Positions 5,953 to 12,342 of a stretch of 20,556 bases of DNA are shown here, piece after piece (position 1 is the stretch's first letter; every line of letters begins with the position of its first letter). Below the pieces are notes generated by a model. That model ran no database searches. It was given only the letters and a program-made list of their open reading frames with translations, and was not told where the DNA came from. The translations under genes and the position numbers were made by a program. Source of the stretch: Desulfosporosinus sp. (lineage in GTDB: Bacteria; Bacillota; Desulfitobacteriia; Desulfitobacteriales; Desulfitobacteriaceae); NCBI GenBank assembly GCA_003513495.1, contig DOPM01000036.1, positions 16,532-37,087 on the forward strand, in the 5' to 3' direction.

Positions 5953-6654
5953 ATGAAAAAGATCATGACTATCCTGGCGGTAGGTGCACTAGCCCTAACT
6001 TTACTGGTTCCATCTGCTTTAGCTGCAACCGCGGTGACAAACCAGGGAAATAATGTGAAATCAAAAGCGGTATTCGCTTCAACGCAAAAAAGTTTGCGGG
6101 GTCAGCAGGGCTTTAACCAGGAAAAATTAATGGAGCTGTTTAAAAAGTACGCTCCGGATTTGGTAGATGAATACCAGGCTCTCTTGGCAAAGCTCCCTAA
6201 AAACAAAGAATTACCCAAGATGGATGAAGCGGCTAAGCAAAAAATGGAGGAAAACAGAGAAAAGATTAAAGAAATCAGACAGAAAGTAAAAGACGGAACT
6301 CTGACTGAAGAACAAGCTAAAATCGAGATGAAAGCTTTGGGACTTAAGGGAGCAATAAAGGGAGAGCGACCGGAAGTAGATGAAGCTACCAAGCATAAAA
6401 TGGAAGAAAGCAGAGAAAAGATTAAAGAAATCAGACAGAAAGTAAAAGACGGAACTCTGACTGAAGAACAAGCTCTAGCAGAGATGGAAGCTCTAGGCTT
6501 AAAACGCTCTACTCTGAAGGAAATGGGTTCTACGAATAATCATGAGAAAAATTACACTTACAGCAAACTAATGCAAGCGGTCGAAGCTAATGATGAAAGC
6601 CAGATTAAAGAAATACTTAGCCAATTGGTAACAGACCTGCAAAATAAGTTATAA
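5953..6654 (+). CDS. Secreted helical protein with a 52-residue tandem repeat
   Basis: The ATG lies eight bases after AAAGGTG. The 233-residue product has a signal peptide cleaved after SALA (residue 24). The mature protein is highly charged and helical (Lys/Glu-rich), with no cysteine or membrane segment. Two copies of a unit (about residues 92-143 and 144-195) share EKIKEIRQKVKDGTLTEEQA and an A-L-G-L-K end. At DNA level the copies are exactly 156 bp apart and nearly identical over about 60 bases, pointing to recent duplication. The D-G-T-L-T-E-E-Q-A element resembles short EF-hand-like or SHOCT-like linkers, but no family can be named. It is an intact gene inside a region of fragments. It may act in the cell wall or as an extracytoplasmic binding protein. 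Confidence 0.8.
   Translation: MKKIMTILAVGALALTLLVPSALAATAVTNQGNNVKSKAVFASTQKSLRGQQGFNQEKLMELFKKYAPDLVDEYQALLAKLPKNKELPKMDEAAKQKMEENREKIKEIRQKVKDGTLTEEQAKIEMKALGLKGAIKGERPEVDEATKHKMEESREKIKEIRQKVKDGTLTEEQALAEMEALGLKRSTLKEMGSTNNHEKNYTYSKLMQAVEANDESQIKEILSQLVTDLQNKL
6241..6504 (+). repeat. 156-bp tandem duplication inside the secreted protein gene
   Basis: The segment starting AAAATGGAGG at 6241 recurs as AAAATGGAAG at 6397, 156 bases (52 codons) later. The core after AGAGAAAAG is identical over roughly 60 bases, and the rest has diverged moderately. Confidence 0.85.
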
Positions 6655-6669
6655 TAGAATTGAAATAGG

Positions 6670-6702
6670 AACATGGCTTTCCCACCAGGGAGAGCCGTGT
6701 TT
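6670..6702 (+). terminator. Hairpin, possible terminator
   Basis: AACATGGCTTTCCC (6670-6683) pairs with GGGAGAGCCGTGTT (6688-6701), using two G-T pairs, around a four-base loop. Only TTT follows, so termination may be weak. Confidence 0.55.
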
Positions 6703-6749
6703 CGCTATAAACAAATGAACTTACTTTCAGGAAAAGGGAGATCTAAACG

Positions 6750-6877
6750 GTGAAGAAGATCCTAATAGTTGAAGATGAAATCGCCATTTCCCGCGTCTTA
6801 AAGGCATATCTTAACAAGGCTGATTACCAGGTAGAGCAGGCTTTTAATGGGCTCTAAAAAAATATAGCGAAAGCTCT
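6750..6877 (+). pseudogene. Response-regulator receiver-domain remnant (N-terminal, frameshifted)
   Basis: A GTG start at 6750, nine bases after AAAAGGGAG, begins KKILIVEDE, the beta-1/acidic pocket of a receiver domain, followed by ISRVLKAYLNKADYQVEQAFNG. The frame stops at 6855-6857. The expected continuation ALKKYSESS is present in another frame (6851-6877), so an indel lies at about 6849-6852. After 6877 the sequence no longer fits a receiver domain. The phosphoacceptor aspartate, the lysine and the whole DNA-binding domain are missing. It may be the lost partner of the kinase remnant at 3946-4227. Confidence 0.75.
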
Positions 6878-7201
6878 ATGACCCTCTTCAAAGCAAACCT
6901 AGCTAAAAGATATTCAAACAAAAAACATCGGATGTTATTCACAAGAGAAGCTTTATGGAAAGACTTCGGTCCTTTTATACAGGAATACCCCTTTTTAAGT
7001 TACAAACATGCAAGTGCTTGTGGAGAAGCCTTGTTTGAAAGGATAGATGAGCTGGAGTTACTTTGCAAGTATGGTACTAAAGAAGAGGCTGTCGAAGTCG
7101 GAACAAGAATGAAAAAGCGACTTAGATCCGTTGAACATGATACGGATAATTTTCCTGATTATCTTTTAAGGATGATTGACCAAGTGCTTGGAACTACTTA
7201 A
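6878..7201 (+). CDS. Hypothetical protein, 107 residues, possibly a truncated C-terminal part
   Basis: The frame begins exactly where the receiver-domain remnant ends, and the ATG has no convincing ribosome binding site, so it may be the surviving end of a longer gene. The product is basic at the start (KANLAKRYSNKKHR), has an aromatic middle (WKDFGPFIQEYPFLSY) and a helical end with EVGTRMKKRLRSVEHDTDN. There are two cysteines, no membrane segment and no motif that I recognise. The stop overlaps the ATG of the following frame (TAATG). Whether it is expressed is uncertain. Confidence 0.35.
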   Translation: MTLFKANLAKRYSNKKHRMLFTREALWKDFGPFIQEYPFLSYKHASACGEALFERIDELELLCKYGTKEEAVEVGTRMKKRLRSVEHDTDNFPDYLLRMIDQVLGTT

Positions 7202-7454
7202 TGTCAGATAGAATTTACAACGCAATTTTTCCGCCAGGTATTCTTTTATTTTCTGAAATAAGTCATTCGAGCAATTGGAATCAGCCAAGGGGATATTTCT
7301 TTCGTAGTGGGTGGCTTGGAATTAAGCGCCGTTCAACGTTCAGCAACTATCATTTGCGCCCCGCGTTGGAACTTGGCTTAATTGAGATGAATGTTGTGAC
7401 AAGCCAAACAGCGGCAAGCAGCAGTATCGGAGTGTAAAACGAAATAGTGACTAA
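7201..7454 (+). pseudogene. Winged-helix C-terminal remnant (Fic / AlbA_2-type), frameshifted
   Basis: In the frame from 7201 the segment after about 7309 reads LGIKRRSTFSNYHLRPALEL and then GLIEM. This is the usual C-terminal winged-helix end of Fic-family or AlbA_2 ATP-binding proteins. The normal continuation, DKPNSGKQQYR, is present one frame over, from 7398 to a TAA at 7452-7454, so a small indel lies at about 7392-7398. The first 35 codons (7201-7308) are not recognisable and may be frame-shifted. The assignment rests on this short stretch only. Confidence 0.45.
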
Positions 7455-7493
7455 TATGGATGCGTGTGATGTAAAAACAGTTAATGCAGGATT

Positions 7494-7536
7494 TAAGGGA
7501 GCGAAACTAAGGGAATCTTAGGCTTCGCTCCTTTTA
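7494..7536 (+). terminator. Strong rho-independent terminator
   Basis: GGAGCGAA (7498-7505) pairs with TTCGCTCC (7524-7531). An inner CTAAG/CTTAG pair extends the structure, and CTTTTA follows. It marks the end of the original winged-helix gene. Confidence 0.75.
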
Positions 7537-7677
7537 CATAGAATTGTCTGAGTTGGGTGTTATTCTTTACGCAGAGTAAGCTATGCAAGATAGACTATCA
7601 CGCAGAAGGTCCGTGATAATAGCGTATAATTTAAAGAGTATTGTAAAAATGAACAGTTGCTGGCAGGGTTTTACAGA
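7537..7677. other. Intergenic debris, nothing identified
   Basis: There is no open frame, RNA or repeat that I can support in this stretch between the terminator and the zinc-knuckle fragment. Confidence 0.35.
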
Positions 7678-7917
7678 ATAACGAAGAAATTAGGCTATAG
7701 AAAGTGTTTGCAGTTATACGAGTTATTAGAATAGGATCAGATTTTTCGCTTACGGATGACCAACGAGAAAATGCCACAACTCAGCATGTCGGAGGAATTC
7801 ATAAAAAAATAAGCTGAAGTAGCGAACCAAATTGGTGCTAATAGTTGCCCCAAATGTGGGGGTGAAATAACCACAAGAAGGGCAACTATGGAGATTTTAA
7901 AGGGGGTAACGATTATT
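7678..7917 (+). pseudogene. Degraded frame with a CPKCGG zinc knuckle
   Basis: One frame reads coherently from about 7678 to 7917 with two in-frame stops (TAG 7732 and TAA 7810): KKLGYRKCLQLYELLE, stop, DQIFRLRMTNEKMPQLSMSE, EFIKK, stop, AEVANQIGANSCPKCGGEIT. The CxxCGG knuckle and the protein-like composition suggest a decayed gene of unknown family. The IS110 scrap on the other strand begins just after it. Confidence 0.3.
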
Positions 7918-7943
7918 TGGAGTGTAGGTTTAGGATTACCAAC

Positions 7944-8039
7944 TAGTAGGCCGTGACGAAGTAAATCAGCAATCCATTCAGAGTCTTTAACATCGGTTTT
8001 TCGACCAGGTACAGCTTTAATATGTTGTGCATTCACAAC
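7944..8039 (-). mobile_element. IS110-family transposase fragment
   Basis: The minus strand encodes NAQHIKAVPGRKTDVKDSEW followed by IADLLRHGLL, a stretch highly characteristic of the N-terminal RuvC-like (DEDD) domain of IS110/IS1111 transposases. Only about 32 codons match. Both sides are unrelated and no IS ends can be seen. It is a small relic of a former insertion. Confidence 0.85.
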
Positions 8040-8059
8040 ATGGCAACAATTTGTGGTGC

Positions 8060-8340
8060 AAGCAGGAAGCCTTAGTCAGTCTATAATATCGGGCTCAAAC
8101 GCACCAAGACATTTCGACTTATGCCGTAGCAAAAGTATCTCACGTACGCAACGTTTTAATTCCAGTGTTTCCCAAGGTTTTCATTCATTTGATGGTGTGG
8201 CATGGAGTGCCACATGGAGCTCTATAATTGGAAGTTGGTGTAAATCGCCGATATGTAACATAGACACTACTTCACTTGGAGTGTTAGTTTTTTTGAATAA
8301 CAGGGCACATTTTACAAGGATTTTTTTAGGATTCGACTAG
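8060..8340. other. Unassigned stretch with open frames on both strands
   Basis: Plus-strand codons 8053-8340 are open, but the composition (Ser-rich, no motif, no ribosome binding site) argues against a gene. On the minus strand one frame from 8338 down to about 8082 is interrupted by a single TGA and reads more like protein (for example CVREILLLRHKSKCLGAFEP). I cannot name it. It is probably more gene debris. Confidence 0.25.
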
Positions 8341-8379
8341 CCGCGTGGGATAAGGTGTGAGAAGGCTAACCCGTGCAAC

Positions 8380-8391
8380 GACAGCACTGTC
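8380..8391. promoter_or_regulatory. Palindrome GACAGCACTGTC before the kinase gene
   Basis: A 12-base near-perfect palindrome (GACAG-CA-CTGTC) lies 21 bases before the kinase start codon and immediately before its ribosome binding site. It could be an operator or a small hairpin that affects translation. Confidence 0.3.
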
Positions 8392-8412
8392 ATGACAAAG
8401 GAGTTTACGTAA

Positions 8413-10332
8413 ATGTCAAAACAATACAGTAGAAAAATCAATCTTAAGCTTGCTGCGAATCAACCTATCGATATCTCTAAAAAAATGGAATCCTATCATC
8501 AAAGCAATGAATTATACCGGGTATTAGTCGATCAAGCCGGTGTGGGCATCTTTGTAACTGATTGGGAATACCGCCTTATAAACATAAATTCCTGGCTCTG
8601 CTCAATGTTTGGCTATGCGAAGGAGGAACTTAAAGAGAAAAATCTCCTTGAGTTAATTGTTACGGATAGCCTAAATAACGGGTATGAACTTGTTTCTAAT
8701 ATTAAAGAAGGTAAGAAAATTATTGAAGAATTATTGTGCCGGCGAAAAGATAACTCTGTTTTCTTGTGTGAATTAACAATTAATATACTTTCCGACGGCA
8801 GACTACAAGGGATTGCCCGGGATATTACCAAGTACAGGCAGACTGAATTGGCTTTAAAGGAAAGTATGGCCCGCTACCAGGCAGTGGTAGAAGATCAGAT
8901 AGAACTTATCAGGCGTTTTCGACCGGATGGTACGCTGACATTTCTCAATAGTGCCTTCTGCAAATACTATGGTAAGGACATGGATGAATTGCTGGGCCAA
9001 AATTTCATGGATTTATTTCCGGCAGAGGATCGGGAAACTGTAAATCGACAAATATTTTCCCTTACCAAAGATAACCCGGTGGCTATAGCTGAGCGCCGCT
9101 TTATCAGACCGAATGGGGAAGTTGTTTGGCAGCAGTGGACAAATAGGGCTGTCTTTAACGAGAGCGGGCAAATTGTCGAGTATCAATCCGTTGGCAGGGA
9201 TATTACAAACCAAAAACAAGTAGAGGAGCAGCTCAAAAGAAGTGAAGCCAGGTACAGGGCTATTGTGGAGGATCAGATTGAACTGATAAGGCGGTTTAAG
9301 CCTAACGGTACCCTTACTTTTGTAAATGGGTCCTTTGGCAAATTCATTGGACAACCCGTCGAAGAAATTATTGGGCAAAAATTTACTACGTTTGTTCGCG
9401 CCGATGACCGGGAGGAAATAAAGAAAAAGGTTTACGCTTTGACCCCGGAAAACCCTGTTGTCGTTACGGAACCGAGATTTGTTGACAATCAAGGCAAAGT
9501 ACATTGGACCCAGTGGGTGAACCGGGCTATCCTGAATGAGCATGGTGAAATCGTGGAATACCAGTCTGTGGGACGAGATATAACTGCCCAAAAAAAAGCG
9601 GAATTAAAGATTGCCGAGGCCAGAGAAGCAACTGAAAGGGCTTCCAGGGTCGCCACCCTTGCCGTTATCGGCGGAGGAATTGCTCACGAAATCAACCAAC
9701 CCTTAAATGCCATTAAGGTTTTGGCAGAAACAATCCTATATCTATATAACTCCCGGAAAGAGGTTCCTGTAGAAGAAATTATAAAAAATGTAACGAATAT
9801 TTCCCGTCAGGTTGATCGCATAGATTCCATAGTAAACCACTTACGTTCCTTCCTTAAATATAGCCAGAGCTTTGAGTATATACCCTGTGATATAAACGAA
9901 GTGGTGGAAAATTCCTTGTCCCTGGTAAATAACCAGATTTTATCTCGGCGTATTAAAGTCACCAAAAAACTTGAGGCTGTTTTACCTGTCTGTGGCTGCT
10001 TTGTTCGTTTTGAGGAAGTTGTGTTAAACTTACTAATGAATGCTGTACAGGCCTTAGAACCCTATTTACAGGAACAAAAAGAAATCGTCATCAGTACCTG
10101 GGTAGCAGATCATAAAATCCACCTCACAGTTAGGGATAATGGACCAGGGATTGACCCGGAGATTGCCCAAAAAATATTTGAACCGTTTTTTAGTACCAAG
10201 GATGCCGGCAGCTCAATGGGCCTGGGAATGTCGATTGTTCATTCGATTGTTATGTCAAGTAACGGAACGATTTCAGTTGCTAATAACCCCGGTGGCGGAG
10301 CGATTATTCATATTACCTTTCCTAGTTGTTAA
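8413..10332 (+). CDS. Soluble triple-PAS sensor histidine kinase
   Basis: The ATG follows AAAGGAG (8397-8403). The 639-residue product has no signal peptide or membrane segment, so it senses something in the cytoplasm. It has PAS 1 at about residues 33-142, PAS 2 at about 152-268 and PAS 3 at about 279-395. PAS 2 and 3 are clear duplicates: both begin VEDQIELIRRF and end IVEYQSVGRDIT. The phosphorylation site lies in GGGIAHEINQPLNAI with H425. The ATPase domain shows VLNLLMNAVQAL (N543), DNGPGI (D575) and GLGMS (603-607). The HEINQPLN box puts it in the NtrB/DctB-like group that pairs with sigma-54 activators. The activator gene starts 21 bases downstream. No heme- or iron-sulfur-binding signature is evident in the PAS domains, so the signal (redox, ligand) is unknown. 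It very likely controls the hydrogenase-like operon through its partner. Confidence 0.93.
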   Translation: MSKQYSRKINLKLAANQPIDISKKMESYHQSNELYRVLVDQAGVGIFVTDWEYRLININSWLCSMFGYAKEELKEKNLLELIVTDSLNNGYELVSNIKEGKKIIEELLCRRKDNSVFLCELTINILSDGRLQGIARDITKYRQTELALKESMARYQAVVEDQIELIRRFRPDGTLTFLNSAFCKYYGKDMDELLGQNFMDLFPAEDRETVNRQIFSLTKDNPVAIAERRFIRPNGEVVWQQWTNRAVFNESGQIVEYQSVGRDITNQKQVEEQLKRSEARYRAIVEDQIELIRRFKPNGTLTFVNGSFGKFIGQPVEEIIGQKFTTFVRADDREEIKKKVYALTPENPVVVTEPRFVDNQGKVHWTQWVNRAILNEHGEIVEYQSVGRDITAQKKAELKIAEAREATERASRVATLAVIGGGIAHEINQPLNAIKVLAETILYLYNSRKEVPVEEIIKNVTNISRQVDRIDSIVNHLRSFLKYSQSFEYIPCDINEVVENSLSLVNNQILSRRIKVTKKLEAVLPVCGCFVRFEEVVLNLLMNAVQALEPYLQEQKEIVISTWVADHKIHLTVRDNGPGIDPEIAQKIFEPFFSTKDAGSSMGLGMSIVHSIVMSSNGTISVANNPGGGAIIHITFPSC

Positions 10333-10353
10333 GCATCATGGAGGCGATAAGCT

Positions 10354-11820
10354 TTGAAGATTTTACTTGTAGACGATGAACGGGAGAGTAGGTCATTTTT
10401 AGCCAACTACTTAGCTCTCCAGGGTCATACTATAATTGAGTGTGATTCCGGAGAAGAGGCTTTGGAAGTTTACAAAGAGAACCGCTTTCAGATGGTATTA
10501 TCAGACATAAAAATGTCCGGTATGTCAGGTATAGAACTGATTGAGGCCATTAAATCCTTAAACATGGAACCAAGAGCAGACCTGGTACTTTATACAGGTT
10601 TTGTTGACGTATCACTGGCTATTTCCGCGTTAAGGGCAGGAGCTTATGATTATTTGACCAAGCCCATTAACTTTGAGGAATTAACGTCGATCCTGGAACG
10701 AGTTGAGGAACACCAGAATCTCTTGTATGAAAATAAAGTGCTTACTGAGCACTTTGATGAGAAGTTACAAGAGGCCACCAGGGATGCCGAACATCAATTA
10801 ACCCAACTTAAGCAACTGGTTGCTAAACAGGCCGGGATTGAAAATATTGGGGTCTTTTCTGAGGTGATGAAAAACCTGGTCAAGCATGCCCAGCAATACC
10901 ATACGGATCGAACGGTTCCTGTCTTGATTCAGGGCGAAACGGGAGTGGGGAAAGAGGTTATCGCCAGGATTATCCATTATGGAAATATGGAAACCCCGGG
11001 TCCCTTTGTAGATATAAACTGTGCTGCCATTTCCCCAACCTTATTTGAAAGTGAGCTGTTCGGTTACGAAGGCGGTTCTTTTACCGGGGGAGTGAACAAA
11101 GGGCAAAAAGGCAAATTTGACATTGCCGCCGGCGGCACCCTGTTTTTAGATGAAATAGTCGAATTGCCTTTGGAACTGCAGGCTAAACTTCTCCGCGTCT
11201 TAGAAGAAAAAAGTTTCTATCGTGTTGGTGGCTTGAAAAAGATTAAAACGGATGTGCGGATTATTTGTACCGCAAACTTGGACTTTGAAAAGCAAATTGA
11301 GGATGGAATGTTCCGTATAGATTTATACTATAGGCTCAAAGTAGGACGGATCTTAATTCCTCCCTTGCGTGAAAGAGTAGACGACATACTGCCCCATACC
11401 CTAATGTTCTTAAAAGACTTTTCCCAACGCCGGGGAAAACATTTTAGCAGGATCAGTGAACCGGCTGCCAAGTTTCTATTGTCCTATCAATGGCCGGGCA
11501 ATGTGCGGGAACTTCGCAACGCAATGGAATGGGTATCGTTTATGTTTGATGATGAAGAATTAAAATTAGAGCATCTAAGCAATCTAACTCCAAAAGCTTC
11601 AGGTAATCTTACTCCCAAGGGTACAGGGGAGAAAACGGAAACCAAATCGTTACCGCCTGACCCAATTAATCTTGACAAGCACATAGATGATCTGGTTGAG
11701 GAAGCCCTGAGACTATACAAGGGCAACAAAACAAAAGCCGCTCAACATTTGGGAATTTCAGTGCGAGCCCTTTACTACCGTCTTGAAAGAATGCAGAAAA
11801 ACCTTGCCAGAAAGAATTAA
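10354..11820 (+). CDS. NtrC-type sigma-54-dependent response regulator
   Basis: A TTG start at 10354 is supported by GGAGG nine bases upstream and by the immediate MKILLVDDE receiver start. In the 488 residues, the receiver domain (1-120) has D7/D8, phosphoacceptor D51 in SDIKMSG and K103. A coiled-coil linker (about 130-165) follows. The AAA+ sigma-54 activation domain (about 165-400) has Walker A GETGVGKE (194-201), Walker B LFLDE (D266) and ELFGYEGGSFTGG. A Pro/Thr-rich linker leads to a C-terminal Fis-type helix-turn-helix (about 447-485, NKTKAAQHLGISVRALYYRL). The sigma-54 contact loop reads GSFTGG (241-246) where the family has GAFTGA; the core F-T-G is kept. It hydrolyses ATP to open sigma-54 promoters, and the likely target is the -24/-12 site before the adjacent six-gene operon. 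Confidence 0.94.
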   Translation: MKILLVDDERESRSFLANYLALQGHTIIECDSGEEALEVYKENRFQMVLSDIKMSGMSGIELIEAIKSLNMEPRADLVLYTGFVDVSLAISALRAGAYDYLTKPINFEELTSILERVEEHQNLLYENKVLTEHFDEKLQEATRDAEHQLTQLKQLVAKQAGIENIGVFSEVMKNLVKHAQQYHTDRTVPVLIQGETGVGKEVIARIIHYGNMETPGPFVDINCAAISPTLFESELFGYEGGSFTGGVNKGQKGKFDIAAGGTLFLDEIVELPLELQAKLLRVLEEKSFYRVGGLKKIKTDVRIICTANLDFEKQIEDGMFRIDLYYRLKVGRILIPPLRERVDDILPHTLMFLKDFSQRRGKHFSRISEPAAKFLLSYQWPGNVRELRNAMEWVSFMFDDEELKLEHLSNLTPKASGNLTPKGTGEKTETKSLPPDPINLDKHIDDLVEEALRLYKGNKTKAAQHLGISVRALYYRLERMQKNLARKN

Positions 11821-11825
11821 TGATC

Positions 11826-11882
11826 TTCCCCCAATCCATCATTGTAAGTGTTCACTTATGAAGGGTGGTGCGGGGGATTTTT
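11826..11882 (+). terminator. Terminator of the two-component operon
   Basis: CCCCC near 11829 pairs with GGGGG near 11874. An inner pairing GTAAGTG/CACTTAT forms the top of the stem, and the structure runs into TTTTTT. It separates the regulator genes from the hydrogenase-like operon, so the latter needs its own promoter. Confidence 0.7.
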
Positions 11883-11892
11883 TCATACTGTC

Positions 11893-12027
11893 AGAAAGTA
11901 TAAACTTGCGTTATATACTTTCTAAGCATAACTGCAACTAAGGCTTCCGCCTGCGTCCGAGGACTGCAAGAAGGATAATTCGTGCGAAGACAGTGTCTTC
12001 GGGCGCAAGCCAAGTTTTGTATATATA
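11893..12027. repeat. Highly structured intergenic element (repeat or ncRNA)
   Basis: About 135 bases are packed with self-complementarity. AGAAAGTATA (11893-11902) pairs with TATACTTTCT (11914-11923). AGGC/GCCT (11941-11952) has a TTCC loop. CGAAGAC/GTCTTCG (11985-12001) is a perfect 7-bp stem with an AGT loop. CTTGCG (11905-11910) pairs with CGCAAG (12004-12009), and AAACTTG (11902-11908) could pair with CAAGTTT (12011-12017). ACTGCAA occurs twice (11931 and 11963). The ends are therefore complementary and the middle folds into several hairpins, as in MITE/REP-type repeats or a free-standing RNA. It is more GC-rich than its flanks and lies between a terminator and a sigma-54 promoter. Confidence 0.6.
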
Positions 12028-12060
12028 AAACCATGCAATATTTTCATACTTATAACAATT

Positions 12061-12120
12061 ACGTATACGTCATTAATAGCCAGCCCAGAAGATGATCAGT
12101 TTTTATCTGACTGAAAAGTC
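12061..12120. promoter_or_regulatory. Candidate upstream activator sites for the sigma-54 promoter
   Basis: The palindrome ACGTATACGT (12061-12070) and overlapping inverted repeats TCAG/CTGA (12096-12110) and GACT/AGTC (12109-12120) lie about 90-150 bases before the expected transcription start. This is the usual distance for NtrC-type activator sites. There is no direct evidence of binding. Confidence 0.3.
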
Positions 12121-12186
12121 CATCTATTCATGTAATCATGCGGGTTTAGCCCGTAGTTGAAAGAGACCGTAAGAAGCTAATAATAT

Positions 12187-12202
12187 AGGCATAGTTCTTG
12201 CA
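12187..12202 (+). promoter_or_regulatory. Sigma-54 (-24/-12) promoter of the hydrogenase-like operon
   Basis: AGGCATAGTTCTTGCA matches the consensus TGGCACGN4TTGCA at the essential GG (-24) and GC (-12), with correct spacing, and in GGCA and TTGCA overall. The expected start is near 12213, giving a leader of about 130 bases before the first gene. A sigma-54 activator gene lies immediately upstream. Confidence 0.8.
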
Positions 12203-12342
12203 AATTAATGCTATATAATGTCAAATCGCTCAACCATGAAGCAACTAAATAGTTGTCAGGGGAAGGAGCTGGCGAACTAGTGAAATAATTACCAAGTCGG
12301 TCTCATTGTTTCTTTACAAACCAATAATAGGTGGTGAATTTC

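Noticed and set aside
8053..8340. Plus-strand frame of 95 codons before the kinase
   Set aside because: It has no ribosome binding site and a Ser-rich, motif-free composition. The minus strand looks at least as protein-like, so it is treated as debris.
8366..8395. Second copy of the structured element at 11893-12027
   Set aside because: Only a short similarity (GTGC..A.GACAG...TGTC) is shared. This is too little to call a repeat copy.
9013..9591. Minus-strand frame of 192 codons inside the kinase gene
   Set aside because: It is fully antisense to the duplicated PAS domains, which are strongly conserved in the plus frame. It is a shadow.
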